DNA of 7,054 bases, taken from NCBI GenBank assembly GCA_046582565.1, contig JAYGED010000166.1, forward strand, positions 1-7,054, in the 5' to 3' direction. Below are positions 1 to 7,054 of this stretch, one piece after another; the first letter of the stretch is position 1, and every line of letters begins with the position of its first letter. The stretch comes from JAYGED01 sp046582565 (GTDB lineage Bacteria > Pseudomonadota > Alphaproteobacteria > JAAXGF01). Below the pieces are notes generated by a model. That model was not told the DNA's origin and ran no database searches. It saw only the letters and a program-made list of their open reading frames with translations. A program made the translations under genes and the position numbers.

Positions 1-1043
1 TCGCGAATCAACTGCATGGTGTTGCATCGGATGCCGCCGCCATATTTATGGACCTCGTCGTAATCGATGCCGATGACCTCGACGCCGTGGCGCTCTAAAA
101 GCTTGCGGGTTTTTGTGGCGCTGGCGTTCATGATCACCTTACGAGGTTCAAGCGTAATGCCATTTGTAGGGTATAGATCGACCTCCTCGCGCGGCGCCTC
201 GATCAGCTCATAACCGATCTCGTGCAGATCGCGGATGGTCTGATAGTCGCACCATGGCGGATAGATCAGCGCGAGTTTTGCATCCAGGGGCAGGATCCAC
301 ATGTCAGCGTGCATCCAGCCCGGCACCTCGTTGTGATAATCATAGAGCGGTCCCGGGCTGCGCGCCAAGAGCACTCGCTTGTAACCGGCGCGCTCGAGCA
401 CCGGGATGACCTGTTCGGCGCCCTCGGTATTGCAATCGGTCGATAGCATGAGGACGATAAAATCGTCCGACATCCGCACCGAAGCACCAATCTCGCAAAC
501 CCCATGGCCGTGAACCGTATAGAGAATCGGGCAGCCAATGCGCGACAGGAACTCGGCGACATAGCGCGAGCGGCCGCGCCAGTAGGGAGTTGCCTCGCGG
601 GGGATGATAGCGCCGCCGTTGATGACGAAGCCGGCGGCGGCCGAGATCGAGCGCTTCATCGGTCCATAGGCCGAACGGGGCACCTCGTCGGACCAGCTGG
701 TGTAGTGCACAAGGATGCCGAGGCTCTCGTAGAGGTCGGCGAGAGCGCGGTGCTGGATGCGCATGAGATCGAGATCGGGAGTCTCTCCGTTGAACACGAA
801 GAACGCCGAATCCTGCTCGTAGAGGGTCTTCACCTCGGACTCGGTGGGCTGCACCATGGCGACCTCTCGCAACCGCCCGATACCCTGAGCTCCCCAGCGC
901 TTGCCCCAGATCAGTTCGAGCTCGTCGAGGTAGGAGACCTCGGCATGGTACCGCTGGTACTGCGGCACCTTGCCGGGCTCGTAGTAAGGAAAGTCCTCGA
1001 GCTTGTCGCCGGGTTCTGATTTAGCCTTGGGATCTGTCGCCAT
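1..1043 (-). CDS. Guanidine-modifying-superfamily enzyme (amidinotransferase / arginine deiminase / dimethylargininase fold), C-terminus cut by window edge
   Basis: Enzymes of this pentein fold attack a guanidino or amidine carbon with a cysteine, releasing an amine or ammonia, or transferring an amidino group. The frame is open from ATG 1043 to the left edge, giving 347 complete codons. Visible motifs: GGGIRCNTMQL with the presumed nucleophile Cys340, as in the family GGG-x-x-C-x-T signature; H245-A-D247 (MHADMWILPLD), matching the catalytic H-x-D; and Glu184 in CEIGAS, where arginine deiminases have EGGD. The N-terminal region containing W156-R-G-R resembles the AWRAR stretch of glycine amidinotransferase. 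By eye, the Asp normally found just before the GN/GG strand falls at Ala137, and the EGGD Asp at Ala187, so plain arginine deiminase is not a safe name. The start is backed by AGGAG eight bases upstream. Only a short C-terminal tail should be missing. It is last of the visible genes, 11 bases after the GST. Fold is confident; substrate and reaction are unknown. Confidence 0.85.
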   Translation of the reverse strand, partial: MATDPKAKSEPGDKLEDFPYYEPGKVPQYQRYHAEVSYLDELELIWGKRWGAQGIGRLREVAMVQPTESEVKTLYEQDSAFFVFNGETPDLDLMRIQHRALADLYESLGILVHYTSWSDEVPRSAYGPMKRSISAAAGFVINGGAIIPREATPYWRGRSRYVAEFLSRIGCPILYTVHGHGVCEIGASVRMSDDFIVLMLSTDCNTEGAEQVIPVLERAGYKRVLLARSPGPLYDYHNEVPGWMHADMWILPLDAKLALIYPPWCDYQTIRDLHEIGYELIEAPREEVDLYPTNGITLEPRKVIMNASATKTRKLLERHGVEVIGIDYDEVHKYGGGIRCNTMQLIR

Positions 1044-1051
1044 GAATGATT

Positions 1052-1057
1052 CTCCTA
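1052..1057 (-). promoter_or_regulatory. Ribosome binding site of the guanidine-modifying enzyme, embedded in the GST stop codon
   Basis: On the minus strand, TAGGAG contains both the TAG stop of the GST gene (1057-1055) and the AGGAG Shine-Dalgarno sequence. The latter lies eight bases before ATG 1043. A ribosome terminating on the GST is therefore positioned to reinitiate on the next gene. This decides the start codon and supports co-translation of the two enzymes. Confidence 0.75.
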
Positions 1058-1801
1058 TGCTCCACCGCCAGGCGAATAGAGCCGTTTGTCGTCGGGCGGC
1101 ACGCTGCGTCCGTAGGCGGGACGCGCCTTCAGCCTTGCTATCCATGCCTGGAGAGCTGGGAAGCCATTGAACGTCTCACCCGCGCCCAAATGCTCCATGC
1201 GGTCGACCATTGGCGCGAAGGCGCAGTCGGCGAGCGAGAAAGTCTCGCCGGCGAGCCACGGCCCGGCTCCGTCGAGCGCGGCCTCAAGTGTCGCGCATAT
1301 GTCGCGGACCAGGGCCAAGGAATCGTCTATTGCGTCTTGATCGATGGGCGTGCGTACGGTTTTCTTCCAGTAATCACCGATCCATTTCTGGGGATGATTT
1401 GTGGCAATTTCGTCGACCTCGCTGTCGCTAAGGCCAGCGATCATCGGTTTAATCATCAAGTTGAAGGTCGGCGCGCGCATGGCTTCATGGGCCTTGTCAT
1501 CCTCAAGCTTGACCAGAACGCGAGCCCTGGCTCTGCCTAAGGGATCAATGGGCATGAGCGGGGGGTCGGGGAAAACTTCATTGAGATATTCATTGATCAC
1601 CGTGCTCTCGATAACCACCTGGTCGTCATGCTCTATAGTCGGCACCACGCCGTTCGGGTTGAGCCGCATATAGTCGGGCTTGAGCTGCTCGAAAGCCAGC
1701 AGGTCAACGAACACCTCGCTGTAATCCAGAGCCTTTTCTTCAAGCGCCAAACGGGTCTTGATCGAGCAGAACGAGTCCCAGTAGTGATAGAAGGTCAACA
1801 T
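1055..1801 (-). CDS. Glutathione S-transferase-fold protein
   Basis: A 248-residue cytosolic two-domain GST. The N-terminal thioredoxin-like half (about residues 1-80) has S10-F-C12-S13 at the start of helix 1, reminiscent of the S-x-C-S active-site stretch of zeta-class (maleylacetoacetate isomerase) enzymes. It also has N48-P-N-G-V-V-P54 with the cis-proline, and E65-S66, which in the family contacts the gamma-glutamyl part of glutathione. The helical C-terminal half carries the conserved N-capping box S189-L-A-D192. The middle region (about 95-160) is longer than in minimal GSTs. The start ATG is preceded by AGGG with nine bases of spacing, 14 bases after the livF-type gene. Placement directly behind an importer and before a guanidine-modifying enzyme suggests a catabolic or isomerising role on the imported compound rather than general detoxification, but this is inference. 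GST fold is certain; class and substrate are not. Confidence 0.9.
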   Translation of the reverse strand: MLTFYHYWDSFCSIKTRLALEEKALDYSEVFVDLLAFEQLKPDYMRLNPNGVVPTIEHDDQVVIESTVINEYLNEVFPDPPLMPIDPLGRARARVLVKLEDDKAHEAMRAPTFNLMIKPMIAGLSDSEVDEIATNHPQKWIGDYWKKTVRTPIDQDAIDDSLALVRDICATLEAALDGAGPWLAGETFSLADCAFAPMVDRMEHLGAGETFNGFPALQAWIARLKARPAYGRSVPPDDKRLYSPGGGA

Positions 1802-1815
1802 CGCATTACCCTATG

Positions 1816-2525
<710 letters not shown>

Positions 2526-2529
<4 letters not shown>

Positions 2530-3257
2530 GGCTTGGGTGATCCGAGATAGGCCTCGATCACCAACGGGTCGTTGGCCACGGCTTCGGGCGCGCCTTCGGC
2601 TATCTTTTCGCCGTGGTGCAGCACGACGATACGGCCGCACAAGCGCATCAGCGCATGCATGACATGCTCAATGACAATCAGCGTCAGATTGTGGCGGCGC
2701 TTCAGGTTGCGAATCATCTCCAAGGCTTCATCGACTTCGACCGGCGTCAATCCGGCAAGCACCTCGTCGAGCATCAGAATGCGCGGCCCGGTAGCGAGGG
2801 CGCGGGCGATCTCAAGCCGCTTGCGCCCGGCTAAAGTCAATTCACCCGCCAGGTCGTGGGCGCGGTCGGCCAGCCCGACTTCGGCGAGCAGGTTGCCGGC
2901 CTGGATCGTCGCGGCCGCCGAGGAACGCTCTTGTACGGTGCCGTACATGACGCCGATGGCAACGTTCTCCAACAGGCTCATACCGGCGAAAGGACGGACA
3001 ATTTGATATGTGCGCGCGATCCCGCGCCGGTTTACCGCATCGGCGCGCAAGCTGTCGATGCGGCTGCCGTCGAAGTGGATGCTGCCCTCACTGGGGCGCT
3101 GGTTGCCGGCGATCAGGCTGAATACGGTGGTCTTGCCGGCGCCGTTGGCGCCCATGATGCCGAGGGTTTCACACTCCTCGACGGCGAAACTCAATGATCG
3201 TACGGCGACAATGCCGCCGAAATGCTTGCCGACCCCCTCCAGCTTGAGCAGGCTCAT
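2526..3257 (-). CDS. livG: Branched-chain amino acid-type (HAAT) ABC transporter ATP-binding protein, LivG type
   Basis: A 243-residue ATPase subunit pairing with LivF. Visible: Walker A G36-ANGAGKT-T44, Q-loop Gln85 in RTYQIVRPF (a typical LivG segment), Walker B ILMLDE with D164-E165 followed by VLAGLTP, and switch His198 in VIEHVMH. The ABC signature is degenerate: L140-T-L-A-G-R-K-R replaces LSGGQ. To my knowledge this variant recurs in a LivG subgroup and is not decay, since all other motifs are intact. It ends PLVIEAYLG-SPKP, as LivG proteins do. The start ATG 3257 overlaps the livM-type TGA as ATGA. An AGGA site with eight bases of spacing lies inside the end of livM, so this subunit has its own ribosome site as well as coupling. 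Substrate cannot be read from an ATPase. Confidence 0.95.
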
Positions 3258-4165
3258 ATCTCGGTTCCTACCCGCCGCGCTCTTAGCCAGCCGTAGATAC
3301 CGTTAGGCGCGCCTAGAACGAAGCCGACCAGCAGCATACCAAGCAGGATCATGTAGAGTTCGGGCAGGTTGGCCCACAGTATTTCCGAGAGGATGACCAG
3401 AAAAAGCGCCCCCATGAGCGGCCCCGGCGCATCGTCGCTACCGCCGATGATCGCCATCGAGACGATCGTGAACGAGACCACCGGATTAAAAACCTGGAGC
3501 GGCTCAAAATAGGTCGAACGCAATACCATTACCGCGCCGACCATGCCCGGAATGATCGCCGACAACCCATAGGCAAAAAGCTTGAAGCGGGTGGTCGGAA
3601 CGCCAATCGTCTCGGCGGCGTCCTCGTCCTCGCGAATCGCCCGAAGACCGGCGCCGAACCGCGAGCGGCGCACTCGATAGGCGATTACCACCGAGGCGGC
3701 GGCGAGGACGAGCATGATGAAATAGAGCGTCTCGAGAGACGGTGTGCCGAACAGCAATCGCCCCGCCTTGCCCAAGCCAGCCTCGATGCTGACGACTACG
3801 AACTTGACGAATTCGGCGACCCCGAAACTGAGAATGACGAAATAGGGTCCGCGCACGCGCAGGCAGGGATAGCCGACGCCGAGCGCTAGCAGCCCGGCGA
3901 CCAGCCCGGCGAGCGGCACCACCAGCCAGAATGGCAGCACCCCCCAACAGAGCACCATGACGTAGCTGCCGGCGCCAAAGAACACCGCATGGCCGAGGGA
4001 GATGTAGCCGGTCATGCCGGATAGCAGTATCCAGCTCTCGGCAAGCGCCACCCACATCAACAGATCCAAGGCGACGCCGAGAAAATAGGTGTCGACCACG
4101 AATGGCATGACACCAGCGATGACCAGGCAGGCGATCAGGGCCATGACGAGTCGGTTGCCCATCAT
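3254..4165 (-). CDS. livM: Branched-chain amino acid-type (HAAT) ABC transporter permease, LivM type
   Basis: A 303-residue integral membrane subunit of the BPD_transp_2 permease family, with about eight or more hydrophobic segments. Together with the LivH-type partner it forms the translocation path. Characteristic stretches are T52-GYISLGHAVFFGAGS-Y68, L102-RVRGPYFVILSFGVAEF, and the cytoplasmic ATPase-coupling loop L174-RAIREDEDAAETIG. The late segment MAIIGGSDDAPGPLMGALF has Asp-Asp-Ala where many relatives have a GT-x-x-GP stretch. The start is set at the first of two tandem ATG codons (4165), whose ATGA overlaps the TGA of the LivH gene. The frame is open much further upstream (to 4894), but that part is only a shadow of livH, with no membrane-protein character. 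No strong ribosome site is seen, so coupling to LivH translation is likely. Confidence 0.95.
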   Translation of the reverse strand: MMGNRLVMALIACLVIAGVMPFVVDTYFLGVALDLLMWVALAESWILLSGMTGYISLGHAVFFGAGSYVMVLCWGVLPFWLVVPLAGLVAGLLALGVGYPCLRVRGPYFVILSFGVAEFVKFVVVSIEAGLGKAGRLLFGTPSLETLYFIMLVLAAASVVIAYRVRRSRFGAGLRAIREDEDAAETIGVPTTRFKLFAYGLSAIIPGMVGAVMVLRSTYFEPLQVFNPVVSFTIVSMAIIGGSDDAPGPLMGALFLVILSEILWANLPELYMILLGMLLVGFVLGAPNGIYGWLRARRVGTEI

Positions 4166-5052
4166 CGGGCGACTCGCGTACCGCCGAACAGGCCCTGGGG
4201 CCGCCACACCAGGACCGCGATGAATACGCCGTAGATGAGGATCGAACGGTATGACGCCGAGGTCAGCGCCACACCGTAGGTTTCGACCGCGCCGAGCAGG
4301 AAACCACCGATCAGGCTGCCGGTGAGATTGCCGAGCCCACCCAGGATAATGACCACAAATGCGGCAATGGTGAAGGGAAAGCCCATGAACGGCGAGACCT
4401 GCCCGATCATGCTGATCAGGACGCCGGCCAGCCCCGCCATGGCGAATCCGAGGCAGAAGCTCAACAGATGGGTGCGCGTGATATCGATACCGACCAACTC
4501 GGCGGCGTCGCGCTGCTGGATCAGGGCGCGGATCGCCAGGCCGGTCATCGACAAGCGCAGGTAGAGCACCGCGCCGATGCAGACCACCAGCGAGACCCCG
4601 AGCACCACCAAGCGATCCATGCTGATCGTGGTGTCGCCAAAATGAACCAGCGTGTCGAGGTAGGGGTAGGACCGCGGGTTGGCGGTGAACAGTAGCGCCG
4701 CCGTGTTTTGCAGGATCACCGAGACGCCGAAGAAGATGAGCAGCGAATTGGCTTCGATACGCTCGCTCAAGGTGGTCGAGCGCAGCGCCCGGTGCAACAA
4801 CGCATAATAAATTGCCGCGCCGAGCAGCGCGGCGAGCGCCATGGCGGCGAACATCGAGACCAGCGGTCCGATGTTCACCAGTGAGAAGCTCCAATAGGCG
4901 ACATAGGCGCCGAGCATGACCAGCTCGCCATGGGCCACGTTGAGCAGGCGCATGGTGCCGTAGATCAGATTGAGGCCAAGCGCGACCAGCGCGTAAAGCG
5001 ATCCAACGACCAGCATGGCGACGAAGAGCTGGCCGGAAAGCAGCGTGTCCAC
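4162..5052 (-). CDS. livH: Branched-chain amino acid-type (HAAT) ABC transporter permease, LivH type
   Basis: A 296-residue inner-membrane permease of the BPD_transp_2 family. Marks of LivH are N38-VAHGELVMLGA-Y50 after the first helix, L-I-F-F-G-V-S near 104-111, the ATPase-coupling loop I174-RALIQQRDAAELVG-I189, and the glycine-rich stretch VVIILGGLGNLTGS near the C-terminus. The start is GTG 5052. An in-frame TAG lies two codons upstream, and the next candidate, Met13, would delete part of the first helix, so GTG is best. It has no convincing Shine-Dalgarno sequence; only a GGTAG some 13 bases upstream was seen. Translation may thus be modest. It lies 68 bases after the binding-protein gene, with a strong hairpin between them that probably sets the ratio of binding protein to membrane complex. 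Confidence 0.94.
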   Translation of the reverse strand: MDTLLSGQLFVAMLVVGSLYALVALGLNLIYGTMRLLNVAHGELVMLGAYVAYWSFSLVNIGPLVSMFAAMALAALLGAAIYYALLHRALRSTTLSERIEANSLLIFFGVSVILQNTAALLFTANPRSYPYLDTLVHFGDTTISMDRLVVLGVSLVVCIGAVLYLRLSMTGLAIRALIQQRDAAELVGIDITRTHLLSFCLGFAMAGLAGVLISMIGQVSPFMGFPFTIAAFVVIILGGLGNLTGSLIGGFLLGAVETYGVALTSASYRSILIYGVFIAVLVWRPQGLFGGTRVAR

Positions 5053-5072
5053 GTGCTAGGGTTTAACTACCA

Positions 5073-5102
5073 TTCCCCATCCGGTACGTACCGGACGGGG
5101 AA
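5073..5102 (-). promoter_or_regulatory. Intercistronic hairpin between substrate-binding-protein and permease genes
   Basis: The 30 bases form a near-perfect palindrome centred between 5087 and 5088, with 15-base arms (TTCCCC-A-TCCGGTAC paired with its complement). The single imperfect pair is 5079/5096. In the minus-strand transcript it reads G opposite U, a wobble pair, while in a plus-strand transcript it would be an A-C mismatch, so the structure suits the operon mRNA. It starts 18 bases after the binding-protein stop codon. No U-run follows on the minus strand, so it is not a canonical intrinsic terminator. Stem-loops after binding-protein genes are known, as in malE-malF, to protect the upstream mRNA and lower downstream expression; that role is inferred here. 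Confidence 0.7.
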
Positions 5103-5120
5103 AGTATTGGCGTTCGACGC

Positions 5121-6302
5121 CTATTCGGGCCATGCCGGCTTGGGTATGACATTCGCCGTCGCCTGATCGGGTGGCCAGATGATCTGGGCCTCGCCCGCCT
5201 GGATCTGCAGGAACATAGTCGGCGTGGTCGCGTTCTGTACGCCGTCGAAGCGCACGGGACCGTTGATCGTGTCGAAGGTCGTCGAGGCGATCGTTTGGCG
5301 CAGCGCCTCCTTATCCAACCCGGCCTTGGCAACCGCCTGTTCGAGTATCTCGACCGACATGTAGGCGAGCGCCGAGTCGAGATAGTCGGGCCGGGTGTTG
5401 AACTTGGCGACATAGGCGTCGAAGAACGGCTTGGCCCGGGGCCAGGCTTTCTGGTGGGGCGACCAGTGACCGACCGTAATGAGGCCGTCGGCCGCCGGAC
5501 CGAACATCTGGCCGAAGAAATCGATGGTCGGCCCGATCAGCACGAGCTGGAACTTGGCGGTGATGCCGATTTCGCGGGCGGTCATTGTGTAGAGCACCGA
5601 ATCCGACGGGTACGATAGCGACAGCACCGCGTCCGGGTTGGCGTTCTTGACCTTGAGCAGCATAGCCGTCATGTCCTTGACGCCCGGCGGGTAGGCTTCG
5701 TCGACCAGCACCTCGATGCCCTCGCGCTCAAGCACGGGCATCAGATATTCCTTGATCTCGAGCGAGAAGGGCAGTTGCAGATTGGTCACCGCCACCGTTT
5801 TGACGCCCTGTTGAGTCAGCAGCTTGCCGAGTTCTTCGGCCAGCCTGTCGGGAATCGCCGAGGTCGGGAACCAGATGTAGCCGGCCTTGAGCTCGCGCAG
5901 CTGCACCGACGCCGCCGAGTTTCCCACCATGGGGAATTTGTAACGGTCAAGAACCCCGGCGACGGCGAAATGAAACGGCGTTCCCCAGGGCGCGAGCAGC
6001 AGATCGACCTTGTCGTTGGTGATCAGCTTCTCGTAGATCTTAACCGCGTTGGCAGGATCCGACTGGTCGTCATAGGAGATGAATTCTATGGGCCGGCGCT
6101 CGCCGCCCACATCAAGCCCACCGGCCGCGTTGACCTCGTCCTTCCACAGCTCGTAGACGTTGAGCTGGGACGGAATGGCGCTGGCGAACATCCCGGTCTT
6201 CGATAGCGAAAAGCCGATCTTCACCGGCTCGGCCGCCTGCGCCAGCCCGGCTAAAGCCAGGCCCACGACGCCAATTAAGGCGGTCATTAATGTCTTGCGC
6301 AT
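5121..6302 (-). CDS. Liv-type periplasmic substrate-binding protein of the ABC importer
   Basis: A 393-residue precursor of the type I periplasmic binding fold (Peripla_BP_6-like). It captures the substrate in the periplasm and delivers it to the LivH/LivM pair. A classical signal peptide is visible: MRK, a hydrophobic core of about 17 residues, then L20-AQA with cleavage likely after Ala23. The mature protein opens VKIGFSLSKTGMFA, the usual first strand of this family, followed by S76-YDDQSDPANAV and a ligand-lobe stretch L101-LLAPWGTPFHF. Cargo cannot be named: the family binds branched-chain amino acids, amides, urea, aromatic acids and others. Ligand residues such as W106 and H111 are candidates only. 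The start ATG has GGGAGG (6316-6311) with eight bases of spacing. It lies 41 bases after the hydrolase gene and is followed by a hairpin, consistent with higher expression than the permeases. Confidence 0.93.
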   Translation of the reverse strand: MRKTLMTALIGVVGLALAGLAQAAEPVKIGFSLSKTGMFASAIPSQLNVYELWKDEVNAAGGLDVGGERRPIEFISYDDQSDPANAVKIYEKLITNDKVDLLLAPWGTPFHFAVAGVLDRYKFPMVGNSAASVQLRELKAGYIWFPTSAIPDRLAEELGKLLTQQGVKTVAVTNLQLPFSLEIKEYLMPVLEREGIEVLVDEAYPPGVKDMTAMLLKVKNANPDAVLSLSYPSDSVLYTMTAREIGITAKFQLVLIGPTIDFFGQMFGPAADGLITVGHWSPHQKAWPRAKPFFDAYVAKFNTRPDYLDSALAYMSVEILEQAVAKAGLDKEALRQTIASTTFDTINGPVRFDGVQNATTPTMFLQIQAGEAQIIWPPDQATANVIPKPAWPE

Positions 6303-6310
6303 GTCCTCGT

Positions 6311-6316
6311 CCTCCC
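6311..6316 (-). promoter_or_regulatory. Strong ribosome binding site of the substrate-binding-protein gene
   Basis: GGGAGG on the minus strand lies eight bases before ATG 6302, within a purine-rich leader. It is one of the clearest ribosome sites in the window. It contrasts with the weak leader of the permease gene that follows, fitting the need for excess binding protein. Confidence 0.65.
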
Positions 6317-6334
6317 TTTTGTTTTGCTATCTCG

Positions 6335-6347
6335 ATAATGTCATTAT
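6335..6347 (-). repeat. AT-rich 13-base palindrome over the hydrolase stop codon
   Basis: ATAATG-T-CATTAT has perfect 6-base arms around one central base. It covers the TAA stop of the hydrolase (6346-6344) and begins the 41-base gap before the binding-protein gene. The gap is markedly AT-richer than its surroundings. It could be a regulator site or part of an internal promoter, but it is short enough to be chance, and no convincing -35/-10 pair was found. Confidence 0.25.
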
Positions 6348-7054
6348 TTGTGCCGCGCCATCCAGTCCAGCGCGCGTGGCACCCAGGGACCGTCGGGCTC
6401 GCCGCCCGCCGTGCTGGATGTAAAATGGTCGCGCCCCTGAAGCTCGACGAGCTCAACGTCGCCGCCGGCCGCTTCGAGCGCCACCGTCATCTCGTCTGCC
6501 TGACGCATCAGATGCGGAAAATCGCCGTCTCCGCAAGCGATTAGAAACGGCGGTGGCGGCGCGTCGATATGGTTTATTGGGCTCGCCGCGTGATCGTTGG
6601 CCGCGTCGCCCAGGAAGCGTGGCCGTATGGACAGGCCCGCGCCCTCGCCGAACAGGAAGACCCCCGACAGGGGCAGGCAGCCGCGTACGACATCGGCCGG
6701 CAGACCAAGAGGTCCTGTCCAGTCGCTGCGCACCGCGGCCAAGGCGGTGTAGTGGCCGCCTGCCGAATGACCGCCGATGAACAATTGTGCCGGATCTCCG
6801 CCGTGTGCGGCGATGTTGCCGTGCAGCCAGGCGATCGCCCGTATGGTGTCATCGAAGCCGGCGGGAAACAGATGACGGGGTGCCAGCCGGTAGCCGATGC
6901 TGACGAAGACGACGCCGGCGGCGGTGAACGCGGGCGCCATGAACGCCATCCATTCCTTGTAGCCGTTGGTCCAGCCACCGCCATGGGCGAAGGCCAGCAC
7001 CGCGCCGCTGGGGCTTGCGGGTGTGTAGATCGCAAGGCTCTGATAGGGGTCGTC
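6344..7054 (-). CDS. Alpha/beta hydrolase (HGGGW esterase / arylformamidase-like), N-terminus cut by window edge
   Basis: The open frame runs in from the right edge; 236 residues up to the TAA are visible, and the true start lies outside. The visible N-terminus reads DDPYQSLAIYTPAS, the usual lead-in of this family, so a GTG at 7000 is not the start. Numbering visible residues: oxyanion motif H24-GGG-W28, nucleophile elbow G95-H-S97-A-G-G, acid probably Asp178 in ACGDGDFPHL, and His210 in QGRDHF. The triad is therefore complete. The pattern resembles kynurenine formamidase-like and BD-FAE-like esterases, which hydrolyse formamide or ester bonds. There is no room for a tail beyond the fold. 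It is the first visible gene, 41 bases ahead of the binding-protein gene, so it probably shares the operon and acts on the imported compound or its product. Substrate unknown; a carboxylesterase role is equally possible. Confidence 0.9.
   Translation of the reverse strand, partial: DDPYQSLAIYTPASPSGAVLAFAHGGGWTNGYKEWMAFMAPAFTAAGVVFVSIGYRLAPRHLFPAGFDDTIRAIAWLHGNIAAHGGDPAQLFIGGHSAGGHYTALAAVRSDWTGPLGLPADVVRGCLPLSGVFLFGEGAGLSIRPRFLGDAANDHAASPINHIDAPPPPFLIACGDGDFPHLMRQADEMTVALEAAGGDVELVELQGRDHFTSSTAGGEPDGPWVPRALDWMARHK

Noticed and set aside
504..1019. Plus-strand open frame of 171 codons.
   Set aside because: It is antisense to the guanidine-modifying enzyme, whose catalytic motifs are clear. 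The product has no recognisable motif and is explained by GC-rich codon use on the other strand.
1046..1540. Plus-strand open frame of 164 codons.
   Set aside because: It is antisense to the GST coding region, with no ribosome site or motif of its own.
4166..4894. The livM frame stays open far upstream through livH, as if LivM had a 243-residue N-terminal extension or were fused to LivH.
   Set aside because: The extra residues are Arg/His/Gly-rich, show no family resemblance, and lie out of frame with an excellent LivH. The ATGA overlap gives the natural start.
5073..5102. Intrinsic terminator after the binding-protein gene.
   Set aside because: The hairpin is strong, but no U-run follows it in the operon direction, and the permease genes downstream would be left without a visible promoter.
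5109..5121. Small inverted repeat GGCGT-TCG-ACGCC touching the binding-protein stop codon.
   Set aside because: Five-base arms with a three-base loop are expected by chance in GC-rich DNA and add little to the adjacent strong hairpin.
5775..6206. Plus-strand open frame of 143 codons.
   Set aside because: It is a shadow opposite the binding-protein gene; its composition is typical of antisense frames in GC-rich genes.
6344..7000. GTG at 7000 as the start of the alpha/beta hydrolase.
   Set aside because: The frame continues to the window edge with family-like residues (DDPYQSLAIYTP) before it, and the GTG sits inside the first core strand leading to HGGGW.

Overview
The window is a single gene-dense segment with every supported gene on the minus strand, so it reads right to left. 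Base composition is GC-rich with strong G/C third-position preference. Together with the AQA|A-type signal peptide and Liv-type transporter sequences, this suggests a proteobacterium, most likely an alphaproteobacterium (inference; nothing here fixes the taxon). No RNA genes, insertion sequences, CRISPR arrays or origins were seen, and no gene-free stretch exceeds about 70 bases.

Layout in transcription order: (1) an alpha/beta hydrolase with an HGGGW oxyanion motif, cut by the right edge (7054-6344); (2) a secreted Liv-type substrate-binding protein (6302-5121); (3) a 68-base gap carrying a near-perfect 30-base palindrome; (4) a LivH-type permease (5052-4162); (5) a LivM-type permease (4165-3254); (6) a LivG-type ATPase (3257-2526); (7) a LivF-type ATPase (2529-1816); (8) a glutathione S-transferase-fold protein (1801-1055); (9) a guanidine-modifying-superfamily enzyme (amidinotransferase / arginine deiminase / dimethylargininase fold), cut by the left edge (1043-1).

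The four membrane and ATPase genes are joined by three successive ATGA stop/start overlaps. The other gaps are 11, 14, 41 and 68 bases, so the whole set is probably one operon whose promoter lies beyond the right edge. The transporter is a complete five-component branched-chain amino acid / amide (HAAT) ABC importer. The flanking enzymes suggest a dedicated uptake-and-breakdown cassette: the importer brings in a substrate that the guanidine-modifying enzyme, the hydrolase and the GST-like protein act on. A guanidino- or amidine-containing compound is a reasonable but unproven guess.

The two points most worth a second look are the unusual active-site pattern of the guanidine-modifying enzyme (catalytic Cys, His and Glu kept; two usual Asp positions apparently lost) and the strand-specific hairpin between the binding-protein gene and the first permease gene.
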